From: Vulcanimicrobiota bacterium
Lineage (GTDB): Bacteria; Vulcanimicrobiota; Vulcanimicrobiia; Vulcanimicrobiales; Vulcanimicrobiaceae
DNA: 64,000 bases
Reading direction: 5' to 3'
NCBI GenBank assembly: GCA_027306785.1
Contig: DAHUZB010000024.1
Location: forward strand, 80,782-144,781
The position numbers and the translations under genes were made by a program. The notes under the pieces were generated by a model. It was given only the letters and a program-made list of their open reading frames with translations, searched no databases and was not told where the DNA came from. Shown here in pieces: positions 17,448 through 27,415 of the stretch (positions within the stretch are counted from its first letter, which is position 1; each line of letters begins with the position of its first letter).

Positions 17448-18363
17448 CAGCGACCACTACATCACGATCAGCAAGACCGTCAGGACGGTCGTCGACGTAA
17501 CCCCGCACCTGTGGTCCGGGCGTCTGGTCGGCGCGATGGTCATCACGTTCATCACCCAGGGCGTGACGATCGGCGCCTACGCGGCGCGTTTGGCGGGCGT
17601 GCAGACCCATCGCATCGCGACCTCGATCTCGCTCTACAATCTCTTCATGACCGTCGGACGGCTGGCGACGCTCTTCTCGGTCTTTTTCATCGCGCCGCTC
17701 TCCGACGCGGCCGGAAACGCCGCCGGGCAGCTGCAGTCCAACCCGGCCGATCTCGCGGTCTGGCAGCACGTCTTCGAATGGCAGCTGCGTCTGATCGTGC
17801 TGGCGGGAACGATCGGCATGCTCGTCTTCGCGGCGCTGCTCCCGATGTTCACGTATCTCTTTCGCCGCGGGGTGCGCTCGTTCGAGCAGCGCGGCTCGGT
17901 ACCCCACGCGGTCGCGCAGCTGGCGAAAGTGCGCAACGTGATCGACGTGCTGCGCGCGGAGCACCTGCCGTCGTGGACGCAGCTGCGCTCCTTCAACTGG
18001 CGCACCGTGCCCAAGCGCCTGATGATCTCGAACATTCTGGTGACCGGGGTCTACTCCATCGGCGTGCAGGCGGCGTTTCTCGCCTCGGTGCTCGACCCGC
18101 ACGTCGCCCGTACGGCGACCAGCCTCTCCGGCGTCATCAACGGCGTCGGGACGATCCTTTTCACGCTCTTCGTCGATCCCACGTCGTCGATGATCACCGA
18201 TCAGGCGATCCACGGCACGCGCAGCGTCGAGGAGGTTCGCACGATGGTGTTCTACTTGAGTCTCACGGCGATCGTCGGATCGCTGCTCTCGCAGGTGATC
18301 TTCGTCCAAGCCGCATCGGTGATCGAGTATGTCGCACGTTTCGCAAACCACCTTCACTTCTAA
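17434..18363 (+). CDS. amj: Amj-like lipid II flippase (DUF2837)
   Basis: A 309-aa polytopic membrane protein. The segment AARLAGVQTHRIATSISLYN followed by LFMTVGRLATLFSVF matches the pattern of Amj (YdaH), an alternative to MurJ for flipping lipid II in Bacillus. Further hydrophobic segments lie near residues 125-150, 205-245 and 275-295. Start GTG at 17434 overlaps the M16 gene by 14 bases. If correct it acts with MltG, UppS and DgkA-PAP2 of this window in cell-wall synthesis. Family recognition is by sequence pattern from memory; a remote DUF relative cannot be excluded. Confidence 0.7.
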   Translation: MTPLSSDHYITISKTVRTVVDVTPHLWSGRLVGAMVITFITQGVTIGAYAARLAGVQTHRIATSISLYNLFMTVGRLATLFSVFFIAPLSDAAGNAAGQLQSNPADLAVWQHVFEWQLRLIVLAGTIGMLVFAALLPMFTYLFRRGVRSFEQRGSVPHAVAQLAKVRNVIDVLRAEHLPSWTQLRSFNWRTVPKRLMISNILVTGVYSIGVQAAFLASVLDPHVARTATSLSGVINGVGTILFTLFVDPTSSMITDQAIHGTRSVEEVRTMVFYLSLTAIVGSLLSQVIFVQAASVIEYVARFANHLHF

Positions 18364-19024
18364 GCTCCGCGCGTTCGGCGTGCTCGCGGCCGCCGCGGCG
18401 ACGCTGCTCTCGACGAGCGGCTGCGCCGGATCGGTCGAGCATTGGATCGTCAACACGCGCGTCCATCAGGGCGACGTGGCGCTCGAACGCGGCAACGTCG
18501 CCGACGCCGAGCTCTCCTATCGGCTCGCGCTGCGGATCGATCCCAAGAACGTGCGCGCGCGCGGCGGATTCGTACTCGCCTCGGCGGATCTCGCGCAGAA
18601 GCAGTACACGCTCGGCGATTTCGACGCGGCGCTCGGGACGATCGAACAGGGACTCAAGGTCGATCCGACGAGCGTGCGCCTCGCCGCGCTCAAGACCACG
18701 CTCGAAGACGCGAAGCTCAAGCGCGAGATCGTCATCTCCAACTATCCCACCTATCACGAGGCGGGGATCGCGATCCAGCATGCCTACGAGCAGTTGGATC
18801 TCACCAACAAGACCCTGCTCAAATCGCTCAAACGCTTCTCGTACAGTTACGACACGGAAGATCTCACCAAGGCGATCAAGCAGAGCTACGAATTAGAGCT
18901 CGACGTCGCCCGCAATACGAACCGCTTGATCGCCTATCGCCAACTGGTCAGCTCGGGTGTGCCCGAGAGCACGCGCGGCACGGTCTCACCGGCGAGCGGC
19001 GCGTCGATCCTGCCGCTCCCGTAG
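18329..19024 (+). CDS. TPR-containing putative lipoprotein
   Basis: A 231-aa product with a signal peptide ending LLSTSGC, a plausible but not canonical lipobox, followed by tetratricopeptide-like repeats around residues 40-130 (GDVALERGNVADAELSYRLA, LRIDPKNVRARGG, GDFDAALGTIEQGLKVDPTS). The C-terminal 90 residues are helical and end in a disordered tail. It overlaps the Amj gene by 35 bases, and its 3' end overlaps the convergent glycosyltransferase by 39 bases. TPR lipoproteins usually scaffold envelope complexes; its partner is unknown. Confidence 0.7.
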   Translation: MSHVSQTTFTSKLRAFGVLAAAAATLLSTSGCAGSVEHWIVNTRVHQGDVALERGNVADAELSYRLALRIDPKNVRARGGFVLASADLAQKQYTLGDFDAALGTIEQGLKVDPTSVRLAALKTTLEDAKLKREIVISNYPTYHEAGIAIQHAYEQLDLTNKTLLKSLKRFSYSYDTEDLTKAIKQSYELELDVARNTNRLIAYRQLVSSGVPESTRGTVSPASGASILPLP

Positions 19025-20626
19025 CGCGCCCGTCAGACAGCGTCCCCGCGCGTCGAGAAAGGCGCGCCCCCGTCCGCGTCGCGCGGCGTCGCGATAGGCG
19101 TTCCAGAAGGCATTCGCGTGCGGAAGCTCGCGCGCCGGATCGGTCACGTAGACCGGCCACCGGGCGTGCGGATCGAGCAGCGGAAAGCGCTGCAGCCACG
19201 CGCAGAGATCGGCGTTTGCGTGCATGCGGTCATCCTCGATCGAGACGAAGTAGCGCGCACCCTTCCTGATCGCGCTCTCTTCGTCGAAGGGCGTCCACAC
19301 CGCGGGGTCCTCTTCCCATCCGTATCGATCGATGTAGTAGAGCACGTCGGGCCCGTAGTGACCGACGACCACGAGTGCGTGCGGAGCGAGCTGCTCGGAG
19401 AGCGCGACCGCATCGCGATACGTCGCCTTGCTGTAGGCGTAGTAGGGGCGCACCGCGGCCTGCGACTGCACGAAGCAGAGTAGCGCGATCACCGGCGCGA
19501 GCGCGACGACCGCGTAGCGAGCGGGCGGCTCCGCCGTGCCCGCGAGAACCCGCCCGATCGCGTGCGCGAGCGCGCCGCCGATCGCGAGCGCGGCGAGCGG
19601 CAGCAGAAGGTACATGTAGTAGTCGACGCGTTCGACCGTGACCACGGCATAGGTGTAGAGCAAGCCGCCGACGAGCCATCCCCAAAGCACGGCGCGGCTG
19701 CGTACGTGGACCCACGGAAGCAGCACGAAGCTCCCGATCGTGAGCGCAAACGCGAGGGAACCGAGCATCGTCTCGCGGAGCATGCCGATCACGGTCGAGA
19801 ATTGCGAGAGCTTCAGCAAAAAGCCGCTCTTGGTGGTGAAGGCGGCTTTGAGCGCGGGGATGACGTGCAGCGTGGTGATGCCGCTCGCCCACTGCCACTC
19901 CGCGTGCGCGCGCACGCGCTCGTCGTACAGTCCGAGGATGATCAGTGGCACGACGAGCAGCACCAGGATCGCGGTCGGCCGCATCGTGCGGCCCGCGCGC
20001 AGACGCTCGCCGAGCGCCCCGATCACGGGTACGATGCCCGCGACGGAGACGGGTTTGGCCAGGTAGGCGAAGGTGAGCAGCGCCGTCGCGCGAGCGAGCG
20101 AACGCTGGGTGAAGACCTCATCCTCGACGATCAAGCGCGTGGTGACGTAGAGTGCGGCGCTGAGGAAGAAGACCATCGCCGTATCCGGCGTGAAGGTGCG
20201 TCCGTAGTAGACCGAGCCGGGAAAGATCGCGAAGAAGAACGCGGCCACGACGCCCGCGAGCGCGCTACTGAAGAGCCAGCGCGCGAAGAGTCCGATCACC
20301 GCGACGGTGCCGACCGAAAACGCAAGCGTGATCAGGCGCCCGAAGATTTCGTGCACGCCGAAGAATTTGTAGAGCGTGGCCGCGAGGAACGGCACGATCT
20401 GCAGTTCGAGCTCCACGTAGTTGGGCGGCGGCCCGTCGTAGTTGGTCTGCGGGTAGAGCAGGTTGTACTTCAGGTGCGCGAAGTTGCGCGCGATGCTCGC
20501 GGTATCGCCCTGGCGCCACGCCGGATGGTCGAGAATCGGATTGTGGATGCCTTTGAGGCGAAGCAGCGCGGCGAACGCGACGATGAGGAGCAGCCAAAGG
20601 TTGAACGAGCGCAGCAGTTTGGTCAC
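18986..20626 (-). CDS. Polytopic glycosyltransferase (ArnT/PMT-like, GT39/83 class)
   Basis: A 546-aa membrane protein with about 11-13 helices. The first periplasmic loop carries DHPAWRQGDTASIARN, where acidic residues sit as in lipid-phosphate-sugar-dependent GT-C enzymes, and FFAIFPGSVYYGRTFTPDT resembles loops of dolichyl-phosphate mannosyltransferases. These enzymes move a sugar from polyprenyl phosphate to an acceptor on the outer face. GTG at 20626 overlaps the GtrA stop by four bases, and the N-terminus then begins right before the first helix. The C-terminal soluble domain follows residue about 430. Sugar and acceptor unknown. Confidence 0.75.
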   Translation of the reverse strand: MTKLLRSFNLWLLLIVAFAALLRLKGIHNPILDHPAWRQGDTASIARNFAHLKYNLLYPQTNYDGPPPNYVELELQIVPFLAATLYKFFGVHEIFGRLITLAFSVGTVAVIGLFARWLFSSALAGVVAAFFFAIFPGSVYYGRTFTPDTAMVFFLSAALYVTTRLIVEDEVFTQRSLARATALLTFAYLAKPVSVAGIVPVIGALGERLRAGRTMRPTAILVLLVVPLIILGLYDERVRAHAEWQWASGITTLHVIPALKAAFTTKSGFLLKLSQFSTVIGMLRETMLGSLAFALTIGSFVLLPWVHVRSRAVLWGWLVGGLLYTYAVVTVERVDYYMYLLLPLAALAIGGALAHAIGRVLAGTAEPPARYAVVALAPVIALLCFVQSQAAVRPYYAYSKATYRDAVALSEQLAPHALVVVGHYGPDVLYYIDRYGWEEDPAVWTPFDEESAIRKGARYFVSIEDDRMHANADLCAWLQRFPLLDPHARWPVYVTDPARELPHANAFWNAYRDAARRGRGRAFLDARGRCLTGALRERQDRRAARR

Positions 20627-21051
20627 GCGTCGATGTGCCGAAACGTCCAGTACTTGTTCACGAAGAAATTGACGAAGATGCCCGCCACGTTCGCGATGAA
20701 CCAGGTCTTGTGGCCGTGTCCGAACCACGGCGCCGCGATCGCCGAGGCGAGGAAGCCGACGAGCATCGCGATGAACGAGACGGTGAGGAACTGCGTGCCC
20801 TCGCGCACCGCGTGACCGGTGGAGCGGAACGTCCAGACGCGGTTGAGCCAGTAGTTGGAGACGCCGCCGCTCAAGAACGCCACGCCGAAGAGCACGTAGT
20901 AGTGCGCCGCTTGCGCGTGATCCGGATCGACGCGTTGGAGCAGCGTGAAGACGATCAGATTGACGATGAAGCCGGATGCGCCGACGAGTCCGAATTTCAA
21001 GAACTGACGCACGCCGCGGCGTCCGGCGAGCGAAGCGAGCGAGTTATGCAA
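20623..21051 (-). CDS. GtrA family membrane protein
   Basis: GtrA-like proteins have four membrane helices and are thought to move or present polyprenyl-phosphate sugars. The 142-aa product has the family opening RQFLKFGLVGASGFIVNLIV, a central SNYWLNRVWTFR and a C-terminal FVNFFVNKYWTFRH. It sits between two GT-C type transferases with 4- and 8-base overlaps, which fits a module that supplies them with lipid-linked sugar for surface glycan modification. Confidence 0.9.
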   Translation of the reverse strand: MHNSLASLAGRRGVRQFLKFGLVGASGFIVNLIVFTLLQRVDPDHAQAAHYYVLFGVAFLSGGVSNYWLNRVWTFRSTGHAVREGTQFLTVSFIAMLVGFLASAIAAPWFGHGHKTWFIANVAGIFVNFFVNKYWTFRHIDA

Positions 21052-22561
21052 CCCAGTACCAATCTGCGAAGAGGACGGTGAAGAGGCCGAGCAGCGGCAG
21101 CGAGAAGGCGAGGATCAAATTGTTGACCCACGGTTTGTCGCCCCACCGCGCGAGGATGCCGTACATCGGAAAGAGCACGAGCGCGAAGCGCGGCATGCTC
21201 ATCAGGCTCGAAGTGGACATCGGAATCAAAATCGAGAGCGCCATGTAAGCGATGAAGGACGGACGCAGCAGTTTCCAGCCGCCGATCAACACCCCGATCA
21301 TCAGCGCGGTGAACGCGACTTCGAGCGATTGATTGGCGACGGTCTGTCCTTGCGTTGCGTGCGCGATCTTCGCGAAGGCGTTGATCACGCTCACCCACGG
21401 CGGCGCGAGGTGCCGGTCCCAGTGGATCTGCACGTGCGAGAAGTAGAGCGGATCGGCGCGCAGCACCCACAGGTAGGCCATGTAGACGACGAGACCGGCG
21501 GGGATCAGTCCGCCCGCGAGCAGCGAGATCGGGTTGCGCTTGAAGGCGCCACGCTGCGAGAGCCACTCGATCAGGAACGGCACCGCGAGCAGCACGCCTT
21601 CGACGCGCGTCATCGCGGCGAAGAAGCCGATTGCGCCCGCCATCCACCACCGGTGCGCGCGCATGTAGTAGAACGACGCGACCGTGAGCATGAAGAAGAG
21701 CGACTCGGTGTAGACCGCCGAGAAAAAGACCGCCGACGGAAAGATCGAGACGTAGAAGATCGCGCGCCGCGCGACCGCGCGATCGTACTCGTGTTCGAGC
21801 AGTTTGTAGAGAAAGAGCAATCCGAAAAAGAACGACGCGTTCGAGATCAGCAGTCCCGCGATCAGGTGATTGCCGACCAGGCGGCCCAGCAGGCGAATCA
21901 TCATCGGAAAGAGCGGGAAGAACGCCATGTCCGTGCCCTGATAACCGTGCGTGGCGATGTCGAGGTAATGCACGGCGTCCCACCGGCCCCAGACGTTGAG
22001 CAGCAGGTGCGAGGACTCTTGAACGTGCGTGCCCGCGCGCTGCCCGATGATCACGGCGGCGAGTTCCGCGATCACGATGATCGCGGTACGCGTGGCGACG
22101 AAATCGAGCAGCACCTCGCGCACGGTCTGGTTGAAACGCGCGGCGATCAGCACCTTGCCGACACAGAAGAGCGTGGCGCAGACCACGAAGATGCGCGAGC
22201 CGCCGTGCGTGCTCGCCACCGGCAGCACGTAGGCGAGCCACAGAAAGATGAACGGTACCCAGGTGGCGGCATCGTAGCGCATCGAGCGCGCGAACGTCGC
22301 TCCGGCGCGCCGCGAGAAGTACCGGGCATAGCCGAGCCAGATGCCGAGCGCGACGGCCGCGCCCCCGAGGGTGCCGACGAGCAGGCCGAGCTCCGAGAGC
22401 AGCGCGTCGTGCAGCGGCACGACGAGCGAGATCCAGGCGAAGAAGCCGAGGCTGAAACCGGCGAGCGCGACCAGTGCGAACGGCACGGGACCTGCCGCGA
22501 GGAGATCGCCGAGCAGCGAGCCGCGCGCGGGCGCGCTCGAAGAATGAACGTGGGCGGACAC
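21044..22561 (-). CDS. PIG-V-like mannosyltransferase family membrane protein
   Basis: A 505-aa polytopic protein. The block NVWGRWDAVHYLDIATHGYQ followed by MAFFPLFPMMIRLLG is the hallmark of PIG-V/GPI mannosyltransferase-II-like GT-C proteins found in many bacteria; the WDA-HY acidic residue is the presumed catalytic site. TESLFFML and MTRVEGVLL are further family-like segments. GTG at 22561 is the annotated start. It heads the three-gene minus-strand glycosyltransferase operon and diverges from glpX across about 50 bp. Confidence 0.82.
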   Translation of the reverse strand: MSAHVHSSSAPARGSLLGDLLAAGPVPFALVALAGFSLGFFAWISLVVPLHDALLSELGLLVGTLGGAAVALGIWLGYARYFSRRAGATFARSMRYDAATWVPFIFLWLAYVLPVASTHGGSRIFVVCATLFCVGKVLIAARFNQTVREVLLDFVATRTAIIVIAELAAVIIGQRAGTHVQESSHLLLNVWGRWDAVHYLDIATHGYQGTDMAFFPLFPMMIRLLGRLVGNHLIAGLLISNASFFFGLLFLYKLLEHEYDRAVARRAIFYVSIFPSAVFFSAVYTESLFFMLTVASFYYMRAHRWWMAGAIGFFAAMTRVEGVLLAVPFLIEWLSQRGAFKRNPISLLAGGLIPAGLVVYMAYLWVLRADPLYFSHVQIHWDRHLAPPWVSVINAFAKIAHATQGQTVANQSLEVAFTALMIGVLIGGWKLLRPSFIAYMALSILIPMSTSSLMSMPRFALVLFPMYGILARWGDKPWVNNLILAFSLPLLGLFTVLFADWYWVA

Positions 22562-22612
22562 GGCGCAACTTCTTAAAGGAATCGTGAAGCTTCCCTTGTA
22601 GAGGCGGTGTCC

Positions 22613-23557
<945 letters not shown>

Positions 23558-23607
23558 CGCCCGCGCGATTCAACCGTTTTCGCGCCGAGCGCGTTGTAGG
23601 GAGTGAC

Positions 23608-25044
23608 ATGAAGACGTTCGACTACGATCTCGTCATCGTCGGCGCGGGCTCCGGCGGCTATGCGGCAGCGCGAACGGCGCGCGATCTCGGAGCGTCGGTG
23701 GCGCTCGTGGATCACGGCCCGCTCGGCGGACTCTGCATTCTGCGCGGTTGTATGCCGAGCAAGGCCTACATCGCTTCGAGCGATGCGATCGCGGACGCGC
23801 GCGGCGCGGGTGCGCTCGGCATCCGTATCGCGGGTGAGATCGCGCCGGACATGGCCTTCATCCAGCAGCGCAAACGCGCGCTGATCAAGGAGTTCGCGGA
23901 CTACCGGATCGAGGGGATCGAGACCTTTCCGCTCTACACGGGACACGCACGCTTCGCCTCGGATGGCGAGCTGCTCGTCGGCGACGAGACCACGCTGCGC
24001 GCGCGGTCGTTCATCGTCGCGACCGGCAGCGTGGCGGCGACGCCGATGCTGCCGGGCCTCGCGGAGGCGGGGTACCTCGATACCGATGCCGTCCTGGAAC
24101 TCGAATCGGTGCCGAGTTCGATCGTCGTGCTCGGCGGCGGCTATACCGCCTGCGAGCTCGGCCAATTTCTCTCGCGCATGGGCGCGCGCACCACGATGGT
24201 GATCCGCAGCGGCCATCTGCTCACCGAGCAGGACGACGACATCGGCGATGCGCTCACGCACTACTATCGTGAAGATGGGATCGAGGTCGTTACCCGCGCG
24301 ACGCTGCACCGCGTCGAGGTGCGCGACGGCAAGAAAGTGGTGCACGTCACCGTCGAGGGAGAGCCGCGCGAGATCGTCGCGGACGAGATCTTCAATGCGC
24401 TCGGCCGCGTGCCCAACCTCGAAGGCTTGGATCTCGATAAAGCGGGCGTCAACGGCCATGCGATCAAAGGCATCGACGTCGATGCGACGATGCGGACGAA
24501 CAATCCGCGCATCTTCGCCGTGGGTGACGTGACCGGCGAGTATCCGCTCGTGCACGTCGCGATCTATCAGGGTGAAATCGCCGCGCGTAATGCGATCAAC
24601 GACGCGTACGAAGAGGCGGACTACCGCATCTATCCGGCGCACACGATCTTCTCCGACCCGCAGATCGCGGTCGTCGGGCGCACCGAGAAGCAATTGCGGC
24701 GCGACGGGGCGGATTACGTGAGCGGCAGATACGACTTCTCGGAGCACGGTAAGGCGATGTGTCTGAACAAGACGCACGGCTTCGTGAAGATGATGGCCGA
24801 TCGCGCGACCGGCGAGATCCTGGGCGCCTCGATCATCGGGCCGCAGGCATCGGAGCTGATCCACGAGGTCATCGTCGCGATGCACTATCGCGCGACGGTC
24901 GATGAGTTCATGCGTATTCCGCATCTGCATCCGACGCTCGCGGAGATTTGGACCTATCCCGCCGAAGAGTGCGCCGCGGCGTGCGGCACGCGCGGGGCCG
25001 CCGATCAGATGATCGAGGTCGCGACGAGTGCAGCCGCGCAGTAG
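23608..25044 (+). CDS. FAD-dependent pyridine nucleotide-disulfide oxidoreductase
   Basis: A 478-aa flavoprotein of the dihydrolipoamide dehydrogenase/mercuric reductase group. It has the FAD motif VGAGSGGYAAA (11-21), the redox pair Cys43 and Cys48 in GGLCILRGCMPSK, a second Rossmann motif VVLGGGYTACELGQ for NAD(P)H, FAVGDVTGEYPLVH for flavin binding and the C-terminal interface IPHLHPTLAEIW with the active-site His. GTAGGGAG at 23595-23602 supports ATG 23608. No E2 or E1 genes are nearby, so the dihydrolipoamide role is unproven; soluble transhydrogenase or a dedicated thiol reductase are alternatives. Confidence 0.85.
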   Translation: MKTFDYDLVIVGAGSGGYAAARTARDLGASVALVDHGPLGGLCILRGCMPSKAYIASSDAIADARGAGALGIRIAGEIAPDMAFIQQRKRALIKEFADYRIEGIETFPLYTGHARFASDGELLVGDETTLRARSFIVATGSVAATPMLPGLAEAGYLDTDAVLELESVPSSIVVLGGGYTACELGQFLSRMGARTTMVIRSGHLLTEQDDDIGDALTHYYREDGIEVVTRATLHRVEVRDGKKVVHVTVEGEPREIVADEIFNALGRVPNLEGLDLDKAGVNGHAIKGIDVDATMRTNNPRIFAVGDVTGEYPLVHVAIYQGEIAARNAINDAYEEADYRIYPAHTIFSDPQIAVVGRTEKQLRRDGADYVSGRYDFSEHGKAMCLNKTHGFVKMMADRATGEILGASIIGPQASELIHEVIVAMHYRATVDEFMRIPHLHPTLAEIWTYPAEECAAACGTRGAADQMIEVATSAAAQ

Positions 25045-25942
25045 CGCGACCGCGGCGTTCGACGTCGCGATCCTCCAGGTCAAGCCCGCCAAAGGACGCT
25101 ACCCCGAGAATCTCGCGCAGATCGGCGAGGCCTTCGCGCAGATGACGGCCGACGGTCCGGCGCCCGCGCTCGTGCTCCTGCCCGAAGCGGCGACCACCGG
25201 GTATTTTCTCGAAGGCGCCGTGTATGAACTCGCGCTCTCCGCCGAGCGCTTCGCCGCCGATCTCGCCCGCACGTGGTGCGAGGCGTGCGGTGACCGCCAG
25301 GTCGAGTTATGCTGCGGCTTCTACGAGAACGACGACGGCACGTATTACAACAGTGCGCTCTATCTGCGCGTCGGCGGCGGTTCGCACGAGATCGTCCACG
25401 TGCATCGCAAGATGTTTCTCCCGACGTACGGCGTCTTCGATGAGGAGCGCTTTCTCTCGCGCGGGCGCCGGCTGCAGACCTTCGAGAGCGTGCTCGGACG
25501 TGCCGCGGTGCTGATCTGCGAAGATATGTGGCACGCGATCATGCCCACAATCGCCGCGATCAAAGGCGCGCGCGTGATCCTCGTGCCATCGGCCGCACCG
25601 GGACGCGGCATCGACGGCGAGCGCGAGATGCGATCGGTCGCGCATTGGCGCGAGATCTTGAGCGCCTGCGCCGCGGAGCACGGCATCTACGTGCTCTATG
25701 CGGGGCTCACCGGATTCGAAGGCGGCAAAGGCATGACCGGCTCGTCGTGCATCGTGAACCCGAACGGATCGGTGCAGGTGCAGGCGCCCGAACTCGATGC
25801 GTGCATCGTGCGCGGACGCGTCGATCTGCGCGAGGCCGATCTCGCGCGCGCGTCGCTGCCGCTGCTCGGCGATCTGCACGCGGTGCTCCCCGATCTGCTC
25901 CTCGACGACGAACTTCCGCTTCCGAAGGGACGCCCGCAGTGA
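25028..25942 (+). CDS. Carbon-nitrogen hydrolase (nitrilase family amidase)
   Basis: A 304-aa nitrilase-fold protein with the catalytic triad visible: Glu in LLPEAATTG (about residue 53), Lys in VHRKMFLPTYG (about 127) and Cys in VLICEDMWH (about 164). It overlaps the upstream oxidoreductase by 17 bases and shares one base with nadE downstream. The best contextual reading is a separate glutaminase subunit that feeds ammonia to NadE, which in many bacteria is an N-terminal domain of NadE itself. An independent amidase acting on another substrate is possible. Start GTG at 25028. Confidence 0.85.
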   Translation: MQPRSSATAAFDVAILQVKPAKGRYPENLAQIGEAFAQMTADGPAPALVLLPEAATTGYFLEGAVYELALSAERFAADLARTWCEACGDRQVELCCGFYENDDGTYYNSALYLRVGGGSHEIVHVHRKMFLPTYGVFDEERFLSRGRRLQTFESVLGRAAVLICEDMWHAIMPTIAAIKGARVILVPSAAPGRGIDGEREMRSVAHWREILSACAAEHGIYVLYAGLTGFEGGKGMTGSSCIVNPNGSVQVQAPELDACIVRGRVDLREADLARASLPLLGDLHAVLPDLLLDDELPLPKGRPQ

Positions 25943-26793
25943 TGCTTGCCGAGGTTCGTCCCACGCACGCGGCCGCGCTGCGTGGCCCGTCGATCAATCC
26001 GGAGCTCGCGGCGCGCTGGCTGGTCGCATTTCTGCGCGACGAACTGATCGTACGGCGCGGCATCCGCCGAGCGGTGGTGGGTCTCTCCGGCGGGGTCGAT
26101 TCCGCCGTCACCGCCTATCTGTGCGCGCGCGCGCTCGGCGCGGAGAACGTGTACGCATTCCGCATGCCGTACGCGACCTCGAGTGCGGCGAGTCTGAGCG
26201 ACGCGCAGTTGGTGGTCGACGATCTGGGCATCAACTGCCGCACGATCGAGATCACCGCGGCGGTCGACGGCTATCTTCAGTTCGAACCCGAGGCCGATGC
26301 GCGCCGTCGCGGCAACGTGATGGCGCGCACGCGCATGCTCGTGCTCTTCGATCAATCCGCCAAGCTCGACGCGCTGCCGGTCGGAACGGGAAACAAGACC
26401 GAACGCCTCCTCGGCTACTTCACCTGGCATGCCGACGATACGCCGCCGGTCAATCCACTCGGCGATCTGTTCAAGACGCAGGTGTGGGCGCTCGCGCGCC
26501 ATCTGGGCGTTCCGGCGCCGCTCGTCGACAAGGCGCCGAGCGCCGACCTCGAAGCGAATCAGACCGACGAAGGCGATCTCGGCATCACCTATGCCCGCGC
26601 CGACGCGATCCTGGATCAACTGCTGCTCGGGTATTCCGATGCGCAACTGGTCGAACGCGGCTTCGATGCGGCCGACGTGGCGCTCGTGCGCCGACGCGTC
26701 GAGTCTACGCACTGGAAGCGGCATCTGCCGACGACCGCGATGCTGACCAATACCGCGATCAACGAATTCTATCTGCGCCCGGTGGATTTTTAG
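25942..26793 (+). CDS. nadE: NAD synthetase (short, single-domain)
   Basis: NadE amidates nicotinic acid adenine dinucleotide to NAD using ATP. The 283-aa product has the pyrophosphatase P-loop VGLSGGVDSAVT (around residues 47-58), then GTGNKTERLLGYFT and PSADLEANQTDEGDLG, which are the deamido-NAD and ATP contacts. It lacks the N-terminal glutaminase domain, so alone it would need free ammonia; the preceding amidase gene probably supplies it. ATG at 25942 overlaps the amidase stop by one base. Confidence 0.95.
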   Translation: MLAEVRPTHAAALRGPSINPELAARWLVAFLRDELIVRRGIRRAVVGLSGGVDSAVTAYLCARALGAENVYAFRMPYATSSAASLSDAQLVVDDLGINCRTIEITAAVDGYLQFEPEADARRRGNVMARTRMLVLFDQSAKLDALPVGTGNKTERLLGYFTWHADDTPPVNPLGDLFKTQVWALARHLGVPAPLVDKAPSADLEANQTDEGDLGITYARADAILDQLLLGYSDAQLVERGFDAADVALVRRRVESTHWKRHLPTTAMLTNTAINEFYLRPVDF

Positions 26794-27411
26794 ATGCCCA
26801 CGCTCGATCAAGCACCTTTCTATCCGGTGAGTCTCAACCTGATGGGGCGGCGCTGCGTCGTGATCGGCGAGCGCGACGATCGCGAGGCGATCGAGAAGGC
26901 GGCGGCGCTCGCCGAGTCGGGCGCGGACCTGCTGTGGATCGACGACCCCTCGAAACTGCGCGACGAAGACGTGATCGACGCGTTCTTCGTCATTTCCACG
27001 CCGCAGGACGCCGTGCTCTCGGCGCGGCTACGCGCGCTCGCCGACGAACATCGCTTTTTGCTCTGCTGCATCGATCAGCCCGCCTTCGGGTTCGTCGCGA
27101 TGACCGCGATCGCGAAGTCGGGCCCGGTGAGCATCGCGATCTCGACGACCGGGCTTGCACCGCGCGTCGGCAAGCGCCTCAAGGAGCGCCTGCAGACGGC
27201 GATGGATGCGACCTTCGCGCGCTTCGTGCAGTGTCTGGCCAACCAAAAGACGCGCATCAAACGCAGCCATCCGGGCCCCGAACACGGCGCGATGCGTCGC
27301 AAAAAGATGATCGAAGCGGCCGACGAGTTCGACGTGCAGATCGCGTTTACGTATCCGCGGTGGTTCGAAGACGAGCTGCGCGAGTTCGGCCCGCGCATCG
27401 TGCGGAAGTGA
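26794..27411 (+). CDS. Siroheme synthase N-domain-like protein (precorrin-2 dehydrogenase/ferrochelatase family)
   Basis: A 205-aa protein starting at the base after nadE. The opening FYPVSLNLMGRRCVVIG and the later SISTTGLAPRVGKRLKERLQ follow the CysG-N/Met8 layout, in which NAD-dependent dehydrogenation and iron insertion give siroheme. However, the usual glycine-rich GGGxVAxRK after VVIG is here GERDDREAIEKA, so cofactor binding is probably altered. No uroporphyrinogen methyltransferase or sulfite/nitrite reductase is close. Location in the NAD-related run may reflect cofactor use or simple co-transcription. Confidence 0.65.
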   Translation: MPTLDQAPFYPVSLNLMGRRCVVIGERDDREAIEKAAALAESGADLLWIDDPSKLRDEDVIDAFFVISTPQDAVLSARLRALADEHRFLLCCIDQPAFGFVAMTAIAKSGPVSIAISTTGLAPRVGKRLKERLQTAMDATFARFVQCLANQKTRIKRSHPGPEHGAMRRKKMIEAADEFDVQIAFTYPRWFEDELREFGPRIVRK

Positions 27412-27415
27412 TCGC

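Noticed and set aside
25028..26793. Frameshifted single NadE gene
   Set aside because: Each part has its own start and a clean one-base stop/start overlap, and each has full domain length, so two separate proteins are more likely.
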